Assembly: GCF_027924405.1 (NCBI RefSeq)
Contig: NZ_AP026978.1
Span: 3,472,001-3,536,000 of the forward strand
Origin: Nocardia sputorum
Lineage (GTDB): Bacteria; Actinomycetota; Actinomycetes; Mycobacteriales; Mycobacteriaceae
Direction: 5' to 3'
Length of the DNA stretch: 64,000 bases
Each line of letters opens with the position of its first letter. The stretch's first letter is position 1. The notes beneath the pieces were generated by a model. The model was not told the DNA's origin and searched no databases. It saw nothing but the letters and a program-made list of their open reading frames with translations. Made by a program: the position numbers and the translations under genes. Positions 1 to 12,100 of this stretch are shown piece after piece.

Positions 1-141
1 CCACCCGCATTCCGCAAGAGGAGCTTCATGCTGCCGAGAACGGTTCCCAGCACATCGACGGAGCCCGCGCCGCGGATCGTGGTGCCGATGACGACGAGCG
101 CCCCCGCACCGTCGTTCCTCCGTGTGGAGCCGCTGGTATGA
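1..141 (+). CDS. 3' end of an upstream gene, probably another PKS subunit
   Basis: The frame is open from base 1 and ends at TGA 139-141, which overlaps the ATG of the large polyketide synthase (ATGA). Only the last 46 residues are visible. They are rich in Pro, Ser, Thr and Ala, like an inter-domain linker or flexible tail, and match no domain I can name. Because the next protein starts in mid-module with a dehydratase, this gene would be expected to encode the missing ketosynthase of that module. That is inference from the split-module logic of trans-AT systems; the visible residues do not prove it. Translational coupling through the overlap supports one operon. Confidence 0.55.
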   Translation, partial: PPAFRKRSFMLPRTVPSTSTEPAPRIVVPMTTSAPAPSFLRVEPLV

Positions 142-3100
142 GCGGGATCGACCTGAACAGCTTCGCCACCACCCTGCGGGCCGAGGACCCGGTGGTGCGC
201 GACCACCGGGTGCACGGTGTACGGATCCTGCCGGGCGTGGTGTATCTCGACATGATCCTGCGCGCGGCGATGGCCGCCGGTTACCAGCCCGGCGACCTGA
301 CGATCCGGGAAGCGTTGTTCCAGCGTCCGGTCGCCCTCGCCGACGACGGCGCGGCACGCATCGCGTTCCGGGTCGATCGCCCGACCGGCCGGATCGCCAT
401 CGACGTACAGCGTTTGGATGCCGCGGGCGTGCCGGTCGGGGCGGTCGAGCCGGTAGCGGAATGCGTTGTCCAGCAGACGGAATCAGCGGACGAGCCGCAA
501 GGAATCGATGTCACCGGATTCCGTGCGGCGCTGGCGCGCGGTATCGCCGAGATGTATGCCCAAAGCGGGAGCCGGGGTATCGAGCATCGCGCGTTCATGC
601 GCGCCACCGGGCATTTCGCCCGCCGAGACGACGTGGTCACCGCGACGCTGGGTCTCGGCACCGAGGCGGCCGCGCATCTCCCCGGTTTCCTGCTGCATCC
701 CACCTTCTTGGACGCCTCCACGATCGTGCCGTTCATCGACCCGCACCGGCTCGGCGTGGACGACGACAGCGCGTTCATCCCGATCTATTTCGGTGACGTG
801 CGCGCCTGGCGGGCCACTCCTGAGGAGGTCTTCGTGCGGGCCTCGCTGCGCGGTGGGCACGGTGGGGATCTGCTCGAAGCCGAGGTGGCGCTCTACGATC
901 CGGACGGGTCACCGGTGGCGCGGTATCGGCTGACGTCCAAGCGTGTGCGTGGCAGCGCCGACATCCAGCGGTTGCTGACCCAGCCGGAGGCGGCGTCCCC
1001 GCAGCGACCGGCCGCGCCCACCGCTGCGTCCGCGGCCGTCCCTCTGGGCGACGCGCGTGCGGTGATCACCGCCGACTTGGCCGCGCTCGTCGCGGGCGAA
1101 CTCGGCGCCGAGCCCGCAGGCATCGCGACGGACGTGGGGTTCTACGAGCTCGGCTTGGATTCCGGTCGCCTGCTGCGGTTGACCGCGGAGCTGGAGGCGC
1201 GGGTCGGTGAGCCGCTCTACCCGACGTTGTTGTTCGAGTACCAGACCATCGAGGCGCTCGCCGGGCACCTCTCCGAGATCGTCGGCGCGAACTACCGGCC
1301 CGGTGACACCGCCGTCCCCTCGGCAACGCCTGTTCGAATAGATGCTCACCCAACTGAATCAGTTCCGAACGCAACACAATCGAGTACCAGCGCCAAGACA
1401 TCGGAAGCAGTCGCCACGCCGGTGGTATCCGCCTCGGTCCCAGCCGTGGACGACCTGATCGCCTTCGGATTCGACTGGGAGCCCGACCCCGCCGCGCACC
1501 CACGTCGCGAACCGGCCGCTTTGCTCGTCTTCGATACCGCTGACCACCCTTACCCGCACGGCGCGGCCACGGCCGTCCGCGTTCGCCCCGGCAACGAGTT
1601 CGTGGCGGGAACAGACCGGTTCGACGTCGACCCGGCGAACCCAGAACACATGGAGCGGCTGGTCGCTCAACTGGCGTCGCGGCGAGTGCGCTTCGACGCC
1701 GCGTTGTATCTGTGGCCCGAAGCGGTGACCGACACCGACCCGCAAGGCTTGATCGAACGGGTGTACCTGCCGCTGCGTGATCTGCTGCGTGCCGCCGCGG
1801 CGGCGCCCGAACCGCCGATGCGCCGGATACTCGCTCTCACGCCCGCCACACCCGCAGGTGAATCGACCTGCGCGCTCCTGGGCGGTTTGGCGCGCACCCT
1901 GCGGCTCGAGCAGCCACAACCGATCCTGCGGGCCGTCCAGCGCGAGCCCGGCGGTGCGATCGAGGACATCGTGGCCACCGAACTCGGCGTCGACGAACGC
2001 GACTCAGCCACCGAGATCCGCTATCTCGGCGGGCGACGCCAGATCCGCCGGTCCCGGCTGCTCGCCGACACCACGCCGAGTTCCGGCGACGCGGTGCCGC
2101 GCCCGGGGTCGGTTGTCGTGATCACCGGCGGATTCGGCGGAATCGGCCGGCAGCTGGCCCGCCGCCTCGCCACCGAGTGCGGCGCCCGGATGGTGCTGGT
2201 ATCGCGCCGCCCGCTCGACGCGGCGGCCGCCGCGCTGCTCGCCGAACTCGGCCATCTCGGCGCGGAAGCGGTGCACGTGCGCGCCGACGTGTCGGTCGCC
2301 GCGGATGCCGACCGCGTCGCCGCGATCGCCCACGCCACGTTCGGACCCGTCGAGGTGCTGTATCACGGTGCGGGACAACTGCGCGACGGACTGTTGGCGG
2401 GCACCGGCCGTGACGACGCGATATCCGTGCTGGCGCCGAAGGTCTACGGCGTCACGCATTTGACGCGGGCGCTGCCGGAGGTCCGCCTGACGGTGTTGTT
2501 CTCGTCGGTCTCCGCAGTGCTGGGCAACCCCGGGCAAGCGGATTACGCGGCGGCCAACCGCTATCTGGACGTCTTCGCCGAACAGCGCGATCAGTCCGGA
2601 AGCAGAACCATCAGTGTGGGCTGGCCGCTGTGGGCCGAGGGCGGCATGCGTCCACCCGCCGAACAGATCGCCGCGCTGCGGCGGGCCGGTGTGGGACTGC
2701 TGCCGACCGCGACCGGCCTGGACCTGCTGGTGTCCTGTGCCACGCTGAACCGCGCGCACTTGGCCACGGTGTGGGGTGAGCCCGAGGCGCTGCGCGCGCG
2801 ACTGCAACCGGCAGCCGCACGGCCGACCGCCGCCGTCATCGAGCCCTCGCCGGCTGCACATCGCCGGTCCGTCGCGGAGCCCATCGCGATCGTCGGGATC
2901 AGCGGTCGCTACCCGGACGCGGAGGACATCGAGGAGTTCTGGCGGAATCTGCGCGACGGACACGACGCGGTCGGTCCCGTCCCCGCCGAACGCTGGTGGC
3001 TCACCGCCGCCGGGGACGCGCCCGGCGCGCCCCCGATGATCGGCGGATTCCTCCGTGACGTAGGCGGTTTCGACCCGCAGTTCTTCCGCATCCCGCCCGT

Positions 3101-6100
3101 CCAGGCGCCGCTGCTGGACCCCCAGGAGCGGCTGTTCCTGCAGCAGGCGTACGCGGCGCTGGAGCACGCAGGCTACCACCACACCGATCCGGCCGTGCGG
3201 GATCGCCGCGTCGGCGTGTTCGTGGGCTCCACCTGGAGCGACTACCGATTGCTCGGGGTCGCGGCCGCCCGCGAGGGCGATCCGGTCGCGGTGGCCTCGA
3301 TCCCGTCGTCCATCGCCAACCGCACCTCCTACACCCTCGGGCTGCGCGGGCCCAGCCTCACCGTGGACACCGCCTGCTCGGCGTCGCTGACCGCGCTGCA
3401 TCTGGCGCGGCGCAGCCTGCTCGACGGCGAATGCGACGCGGCGCTGGTGGGCGGGGTGAATCTGCTGCTGCACGAGGACAAATTCCGGCTGCTGCACAGC
3501 TTGGGCATGATGTCCGACACCGGACGGTGCCGGCCCTTCGCCGCCGCGGCCGACGGTTACGTGCCCGGCGAAGGAGTCGGCGCCTTGTATCTGAAACCGC
3601 TGTCGGCCGCCCGCGCCGACGGCGACACCATCCACGGACTGATTCTCGGCAGCGCGGTCAACCACGGTGGCCAGACCTCCGGATACAGCGTGCCGCACCC
3701 GGGCGCGCAGGCCGAGGTGATCGGTGAGGCCCTGCGCGCGGCCGGGGTCGACCCCACCGCGATCGACTACCTCGAGGCGCACGGCACGGGGACCCCGCTC
3801 GGCGACCCCATCGAAATCGCGGGGCTCGCTGCCGCTTTCGGGAGGTCCCCCGGAGCCGGGCACTCCCGCGCTCTGGGGTCGACGAAGTCGAACATCGGCC
3901 ACTTGGAAGCGGCCGCCGGTGTCGCGGGCCTGACCCGGGTGCTGTTGCAGATGCGTCACGGCCGGATCGCGCCGACGCTGCACGCCGAACAGGCAAATCC
4001 GGCCATCGCGTTCAATTCGGTGCCGTTCCGCCTGCCGCGCGAAGTGCAGGAGTGGCCGCGCCGCACCATCGACGGCGTCGCCGTGGCGCGTCACGCCGGC
4101 ATCAGCGCGTTCGGCGCGGGCGGCGCCAACGCCCATGTGGTGCTGGCCGAATACCTCGACGACCGCGTTCGCCCGGCCGCCACGGGTGAACCGGAGATCT
4201 TCGTGCTGTCGGCGCGCACTCCCGAGCGACTGCGCCGCTACGCCGAGACCATGGCCCGGCACTTCCGCACCCTCGATCCCGCGGATTTCCGCGACGCCGT
4301 GCGCACCTTGCAGGTGGGCAGGCCCGCGCTCGCGCATCGTCTGGCGGTCGTCGCGTCCGCACCCGCCGAGGTGGCCGACGCGCTCGACCAGTTCCGCACC
4401 GACCAGCTCGGTCCCGTGGTGACCGGCACCGTCGACGCGCAGACCCGGCCGACGCTCTCCGCGCCCACGTCCGACGACCAGGAGCTGGCCCGCCGGTGGG
4501 TCGCCGGCGCGGAGTTCGACTGGCGTGGGCGCGGCGGGCCGCTGCGCCGGATCCCGTTGCCCGGCTATCCCTTCGAGCGCACCGATTACTGGATCATCGC
4601 ACCACCGCGCTCGGGGTTCGACGCCGCGGTGCAGCGGTTCGAGGCGGCCGTCGAGCCCGCGGGCGTCGTGGAGCCCGGCAAGGCCGAACTCGGCCGCTAC
4701 GCGGCGATGCGGCTGTTCGCCACGCTCGCCGGCATGGGACTCACGCCGGGGGAGTGGACCGCGCGGTCGGTGGACGCGCGCCTGGGCATACGACCCGAGT
4801 TCGACCGGCTGCGCACCAGCTGCCTGGACATCCTGCGGCGACACGAGCTGGTGCGCTCGCAGGACGGCCGGATCGTGGTTCCCGGCCCGCCACCCGGGAC
4901 CGGCGGGATGCGCGCCGACCTGCTCGCGCGCTTCCCGGAAACTCAGCCGTATGTGACATTGCTGGACGCCTGCCTGGCCGCGTATCCGCGCGTCCTACGC
5001 GGCGAGCTGTCCGCGACGGAGGTGCTGTTCCCCGGCGGCGACCTCGAACTGGTGGGCGCGATCTACCGTGGCAACGCAGCTTACGATTTCACCAACGGCT
5101 TGCTCGCCGGGTTGGTGTCGGCGGTAGCGCAGCCGCCGGGCCCGGCGCGGCCGCTGCGCATCATCGAAATCGGCGCGGGCACCGGCGGTTCCACGCACGC
5201 GGTACTCGACGCGCTCACCGAGCGCGCGATCGCGTTCGACTACCACTACACCGACGTGTCGCACAGTTTCGTCGCGCACGGACGACGCACCTTCGGTACG
5301 CGCGAGAACCTGCGTTTCACGGTGCTGGACATCGAAGCCGATCCGGTCGCGCAGGGATTCCCCGCGCATGAGGCCGACCTGGTGCTCTGCGCCAACGTCC
5401 TGCACGCGACGCGGTCGATCGGCACGACGCTGCGCAACGTCCGGCGGCTGCTGGCGCCCGGCGGCGTGCTCGCGTGCACGGAGGCGACCACCGACCTCGA
5501 GGTCCTCGCGCTGACCTTCGGGCTGCTGGAGGGCTGGCACGCCTACCGCGATCCGGAGGCGCGGCTTCCGCACTCGCCGTTGCTGTCCGAGTCCCAATGG
5601 AACACAGCGCTGGCCGCAGCGGGTTTCACCGGGATCCGCTCGTGGGGGCCCGGCCTGTCCACGGATCCGGAGCCGAGTTTCCGGCTGCTGGCCGCCGTCA
5701 GCGCCTCCGTGCCCGCCGTCGCGCAGTCTCAGCCGACGGTTGCCGCCGCCGCGAAGCTCCAGCCCGCGGCCGCCGCCGAATTGCACGTCGAGCCTGGGCT
5801 CGTCTCCGGTGCGCAGTCCCAGCCGACAGTCGCCGCCGATCCGCAGGTCCAACCCACGGTCGCCGCCGAATTGCAGGTCCAGCCCACGGCTGTCTCCGGT
5901 GCGCAGTCTCAGCCGACAGTCGCCGTCGATCCGCAGGTCCACCCCGCGCTCGCCGTGGAGTCGGCCCCCGTCGCGCCGCTCCACCCAGCAGACGCCGCCC
6001 GACCAGCGGCCGAGACGCGGACCGAACCCACGGTGGTGACCGTACTTTCACAGCCCGGCACTGCCCAGGCGCTCGAGGCCGAGCTCACCGCCATAGTCGC

Positions 6101-9100
6101 TGACGGACTCGGCGTGGCACGCAGCGAGGTGCGGGTGGATTTGTCGCTTTCGGAGTACGGGGTCGACTCCATACTCGCGGTGAAGATCATCGACCGGGTC
6201 AACGCCCGGTACGGCCTGGCGCTACGCCCGACGGTGGTGTTCGACCATCCGTCGGTACGGCTGCTCAGCGCTCGCCTGGCCCAAGAGGGCGCCGAGGCGA
6301 CGAGCGCATCCGGGGCACCAGCGCGCGCCCGGACAGCGCCCGTCTCGAACCTGCCGACGCCCGGCACCCGAACCGCCGCCGAGCGGCCCAGCGAGAGGTC
6401 GGCATCGATGGACGTCGCCATCATCGGCATGTCCGGGCAGTTCCCGGGCGCGGCGAACCTCGACGAGTTCTGGCGCAATCTCGCCGCCGGGCACGACGCG
6501 GTGACCGAGATCCCCGCGACGCGCTGGCCGATCGCCGATCACTTCCGGCCGGCGCCGGCCACACCGGGCAAGACCTACTCCAAGTGGGGCGGCTTCCTCG
6601 ACGGCGTCGAGCAGTTCGATCCGGCGTTCTTCGACCTGGTGCCCGCCGAAGCCGACTACATGGACCCGCAGCAGCGGTTGTTCCTGGAACACAGCTGGCT
6701 GGCCCTGGAAGACGCCGCCATCGACCCGAAGTCGTTGCGGCGCAGCCGGTGCGGTGTGTTCGCCGGGTCGCCGGGGTCGGACTACGCCACCCTGCTGCGC
6801 AACAGTGGAACGGTCGGGTCTCATCACCTGTTCACCGGCAACAGCCCGGCCATCCTGCCCGCCCGGGTGGCGTATCACCTGGATTTGACCGGTCCGTGTC
6901 TCGGGTTGGACACCGCGTGTTCCTCCGCGCTGGTCGCGCTGCACCAAGCCTGCCGCAGCCTCGCTTCGGGCGAGTCGGAACTCGCGCTGGCCGGTGGTGT
7001 CGCGGTGTTCGTGACGCCCGAATACCACCTGCTCGCCTCGTCGATGGGCATGCTGTCGCCGCGCGGGCGGTGCGCGAGCTTCGACGCCGACGCCGACGGT
7101 TTCGTGATCGCCGAGGGCGTCGGTGTGGTCGTGCTCAAGCCGCTGGCCGCCGCCGAACGCGACGGCGACCCGATCCACGGGGTGATCCGCGGGATCGGCG
7201 TCAATCACGACGGCCGCACCAATGGCATCACCGCGCCGAGTGTGCGCTCGCAAACCGAGCTGGAGCTGGCGGTATATCGCGACGGCGGGATCGATCCGTC
7301 CACCATCGGCTACGTCGAAACGCACGGCACGGGGACGCGTTTGGGCGATCCGATCGAAATCGAAGCGCTCACCGCCGCCTTCCGCCGCTACACCGGCGCG
7401 GTCGGCGCCATCCCGGTGGGATCGGTGAAATCCAATATCGGGCACGCCTCGCACGCCGCGGGCATGGCGAGTCTGTTCAAGGTGCTGCTGGCGATGCGCG
7501 CCCGACAGTTGCCGCCGTCGCTGCACGTCGCCGCGGTGAACCCGCTGCTCGGGCTGGCTGATTCACCGTTCTTCGTCAACACCGAACTGCGCGCATGGGA
7601 CGGTTCACCCCGGCGAGCCGCGATCAGTTCCTTCGGATTCAGCGGCACCAACGCGCACCTGGTGGTCGACGACGCTCCGGCCGTGGCAGCCGCCGGGCCT
7701 GCCGCGCCGGGCGCACCGCAGGTCATCGTGCTCTCCGCGCGCAGTACGACCAGCTTGGCCCGGATGGCGCGCTCGCTGCGCAGGTATCTGTCCGCGCATC
7801 CGGATGCGGTGCTCGCGGATGTCGCGCGCACGCTGGCGTTCGGGCGCAGCGGCTTCGAGCATCGCCTCGCGGTGGTCGCGGACACGGTGGACGCCGTCGC
7901 GGCCCGGCTCGCCGCCTTCGCCGAGGGTGATCGGCCCGCCGGGGTCTTCACCGGCACGATCGACGCCCCCGCCGAGCGAACCGGAGCCACTGTGCTGAAC
8001 GACCCGGCAGCGGCGGCACAGGCGTGGGTCGAAGGGGTTCAGGTCGAATACGCGGGCTGGACCGATCCCTCCGCGCGCCGTATTCACCTGCCCGGGTATG
8101 AGTTCGACCGGGAAAGGTGCTGGGCGCCGGAGGTGGGTGCGTCTTCGTCCACGCGGCCGGCTGCGGTCGGGCGCTCGCGGCAAGGGGTCTCCCAACCGGC
8201 CGACAGCGAAGCCCCGGGCCTCGCCGCGATGCGTGCAACGAGCCCGTCGACCGGCGCGGCACCGCGAAAGCTGCGGGCGTCCGACAGCGCCGAGGGAATG
8301 CTTCCCGCCCCGCCCATGGCCGAGCCGGTTCTCGATAACATCTCGGCACCCTCGGAGATTGCCGACAATACACTCGCGACGGCTGCTCCGCCCCACGACA
8401 GCGTGCTCCGCAACGAAGCCGACCACGCGGCTCACGGATTCACGCCTGATGCCGGATCCACCTCGCCGGGTTCCCTGCCTTTGCGGCAGTCCGCCGAGAC
8501 CTACCTCAAAGGTCTGCTCGCCGAATACTGCCGACTCGGCCCGCAACGGATCCGCACCCGTATTCCGTTGCAGGACTATGGCATCGACTCGGTCCTCATC
8601 AGCAAGATGAACGACCGGCTGGAAACCGATTTCGGCCCGCTGCCCAGCACCCTGTTCTTCGAATACCAGACCGTCCGCGACCTCGCGGGCTATCTCGCCG
8701 ACGAGCACGCGCCGCGCCTGGCCGCGCTCACCGATTCGAAGCCGGAGACGACCTCATCCGGCGACGTCGTCGCACCCGCGCACACGGCGGCCTCCACCTC
8801 CGCGCCCGACAGCGCGGACGACGCCGAGGACATCGCCGTCATCGGCATGGCGGGCAAGTTCCCGATGGCGGGGGACATCGACGAGTTCTGGGCCAACTTG
8901 GTCGCCGGCCGCGACTGCATCGTCGAGGTCCCACCGCAACGCTGGGACCACCGCGAATACCTCTCCGACGACCCGGACGAACCCGGCACCACCTACGCGC
9001 GCTGGGGCGGATTCCTCGGCGACGTGGACAAGTTCGACGCCCGCTTCTTCGGCATCACCCCCAAGGACGCCGAGGAGATGGACCCGCAGCAACGGCTGTT

Positions 9101-12100
9101 CCTGGAGACCTCCTGGGCCGCGCTGGAAGACGCGGGTTACTCACCGGATCGCGTGCGCCGCAGCGCCGCCGCACGCGGCCTGCCCGATGCCGGAGTCTTC
9201 GCCGGGGTGGGTTACGCCGAATACCAGGCGTTCGTCGGCGTGCCGATCTCGGGATACTTCGCGGTGGCGAACCGGGTCTCCTACCACCTCGGGTTCAACG
9301 GCCCCAGTCTCGCGGTGGACACGGCGTGCTCGGCGTCGCTGACCGCGCTGCATCTGGCATGCGAGAGCCTGCGCCGCGGCGAAGCGGCCTACGCCCTGGC
9401 CGGCGGGGTGAACGTGTCGATCCACCCCGGCAAATACCTGCTGCTGGGCTACGGCCGCTGGGCATCCACCGACGGCCGCTGCCGATCGTTCGGAGCGGGC
9501 GGTGACGGCTACGTGCCGGGCGAGGGGGTGGTCACCCTCGTGCTCAAACCGCTGCGGCATGCCCGCGCCGACGGTGACCGCATCCACGGGGTGATCCGGG
9601 GCAGCACGCTCAACCACGGCGGACGCACGAACGGTTTCACCGTCCCCAACCCCGTCGCCCAAGCTGATCTCATCGGCCGGGCGCTGACCGCGGCGCGCGT
9701 CGACGCGGGCGACATCGGCTATGTGGAGGCCCACGGCACCGGGACCGCGCTGGGCGATCCCATCGAGATCGCGGCGCTGACCAAGGCGTATCGCCGCTCG
9801 ACGGCCGAGCGCGGCTACTGCGGCATCGGCTCGGCGAAATCCAGTGTGGGGCATCTGGAGGCAGCGGCGGGCGCGGCGGGCGTGGTCAAGGCGCTGCTAC
9901 AACTGCGCCACGACACCATCGCACCCAACCTGCACAGCGACCCGCCGAACCCGGGAATCGACTTCGCGGCGACACCGTTCCGCGTCATCGATCGGCCCAC
10001 GCCGTGGCCGCGCCCCGATGACGGGGGCCCGCGCGTCACCGCCGTCAGCTCGTTCGGCGCGGGCGGATCGAACGCCCACCTGATCCTCACCGACGCCGAG
10101 CCCATCGCACCGACCCCAGAGGACGGACGACCGAGGATCGTGGTGCTGTCGGCGCGCGACGCCGACCGGCTCGCGGAACTGGCCGCCCGCACCGCCGACC
10201 GGCTGCGCGACCACCCGCTGTCGCTGCCCGACGTGGCGTGGACGCTGGCCGTCGGCCGGGCCGCGTTCGACCATCGCCTCGCGGTGGTGGCCACCTCCAC
10301 CGCCGAACTGGTCGCCTTGCTCGACAGCACCGCCGATTCCAGCGCGCCCGCACCCGCCGAGGGGCTGCTGGTCTTCCACGGCGTGGCCCGCACCCACCGC
10401 GACCTCGACGAACTGCCCGGCGAGTCGGACGCCGAGCGCGCCGAAGTGCGCGCGCTGCTGCGCTCGGGCAACCTGCCGCGGGTGGCCGAGCTGTGGGCCG
10501 GCGGATGGACCGTGGACTGGGAACAGGGCTACGAGCAGCCCTTCGGCCGGATCGTCGGCCTGCCCGGTTACCCGTTCGCGCGGCGCAGGTACTGGATCGT
10601 GCCCGAGGACTATCGCCGGCGCACGAACCCGACCGCGCAGGTGGTCGCGAAAACGGTCTTCGCGCAGGAGACGGAAGTGCCGCAGGCGCAGCTGCGCAAC
10701 GGACATACCACCAATGGCAGTGCGCAGCAGGCTATTCCGAGTGAACCGGTCCAGACGCCTGCGGTCGTTTCCCCCGAACCGGCCGGCACCGAGCCGTCCG
10801 GCGACGAATCCGACAGCGCGTTGCGCGATCGGCTCGCCGAGCACATCCGCGACATCTTCGCCGATCTGACGAAGACCGACCCGGACGATCTCGATCTCGA
10901 CGCCGAGTTCGCCGACTTCGGGTTCGACTCGGTGGCCACCGTCCGAATGCTCAACCGCCTGATGAAGCACTACGACGTCAAGATCCCGGCGGAGTCGACC
11001 GAGCTGTATCCGACCATCGCGTCGCTGTCGGGCTACCTGGTGGACGAAGGGATCATCACCGGCGCGGCGCAGGAGGGGCCGCGCCCCACCACGGTCGCCG
11101 CGGCCACGGCTGCGCAGCAGGACATCCCCGTAGTGACCATGGACGCCCCGATCCCGGTGCGGTCGGTGTTCATCACCGGCGTCACCGGTGTGCTGGGCGG
11201 CAAGCTGCTGCACGATCTGCTCACCCGCACCGATGTGCGGGTGACCTGCCTGGTGCGCGGCAAGACCGTGGCCGCGGCCGAGCGCCGGATCAAGCACTTC
11301 CTCGGCACCTACGATCCGGAAGCGACCCTGGACGAGGCGTTCGCCGAACGCGTCACCACGGTGCTGGGCGACGTCTCCAGTGAACGACTGGGCCTGGACG
11401 AGGTCACCTGGCGGCGCCTGGCCGACGACGTGGACCTGACCATCCACGCCGCGGGCCGCACCACCTTGGTCACCTTCTACGACGCGCTGGCCCCGATCAA
11501 CGTCGAAGGCACCCGCCGCGCCGTGGAATTCGCGCTCAGTTCGCGCGGCAAGTACCTGCTGTACGTGTCGAGCTTCAGCGCGCTGGGCGACCGGCTCAAC
11601 TTCAACAACCCGCCGTTCACCGAGCGCGACCTCGAACTGGGCCAGGGTTACGACCATCTGCCCTATCAGCAGACGAAGTACGAGTCGGAGAAACTGATCC
11701 GGGCGGCGAGCGAGCGCGGGCTGCTGTGGGACATCGTGCGCCCGGGCAACATCATGGGCGACAGCCGCACCGGCCGTTACCCGTTCTCCGAGGTCAGCGT
11801 CAAAGGCGCGTACTACGACATCCTCAAGACGATGATCGAGACCGGCGAGACGATGCTGACGCCGGTGCACTGGGACATCACCCCGGTCGACTACGTCAGC
11901 GCCGCGATGGTGCACATCGCCACGCGGCGTCCCACCTATCGCGAGACCTACCACCTGACCAATCCGGACATCCGCCGCTATTACGACGTGGTGCGCTATG
12001 TCCAGCGCGCCGGGTACGAGGTGGAGCTGGTGCCGCTCGAGGAATTCCACCGCAGGGCCACCGACCGGCAGATCTACCGGCTGGGCACCGACGACGTCTA

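Noticed and set aside
2004..4844. A 946-residue open frame antisense to the PKS
   Set aside because: It is a GC-rich shadow of the KR-KS coding frame, with no recognisable domain and an Arg/Gly-rich composition.
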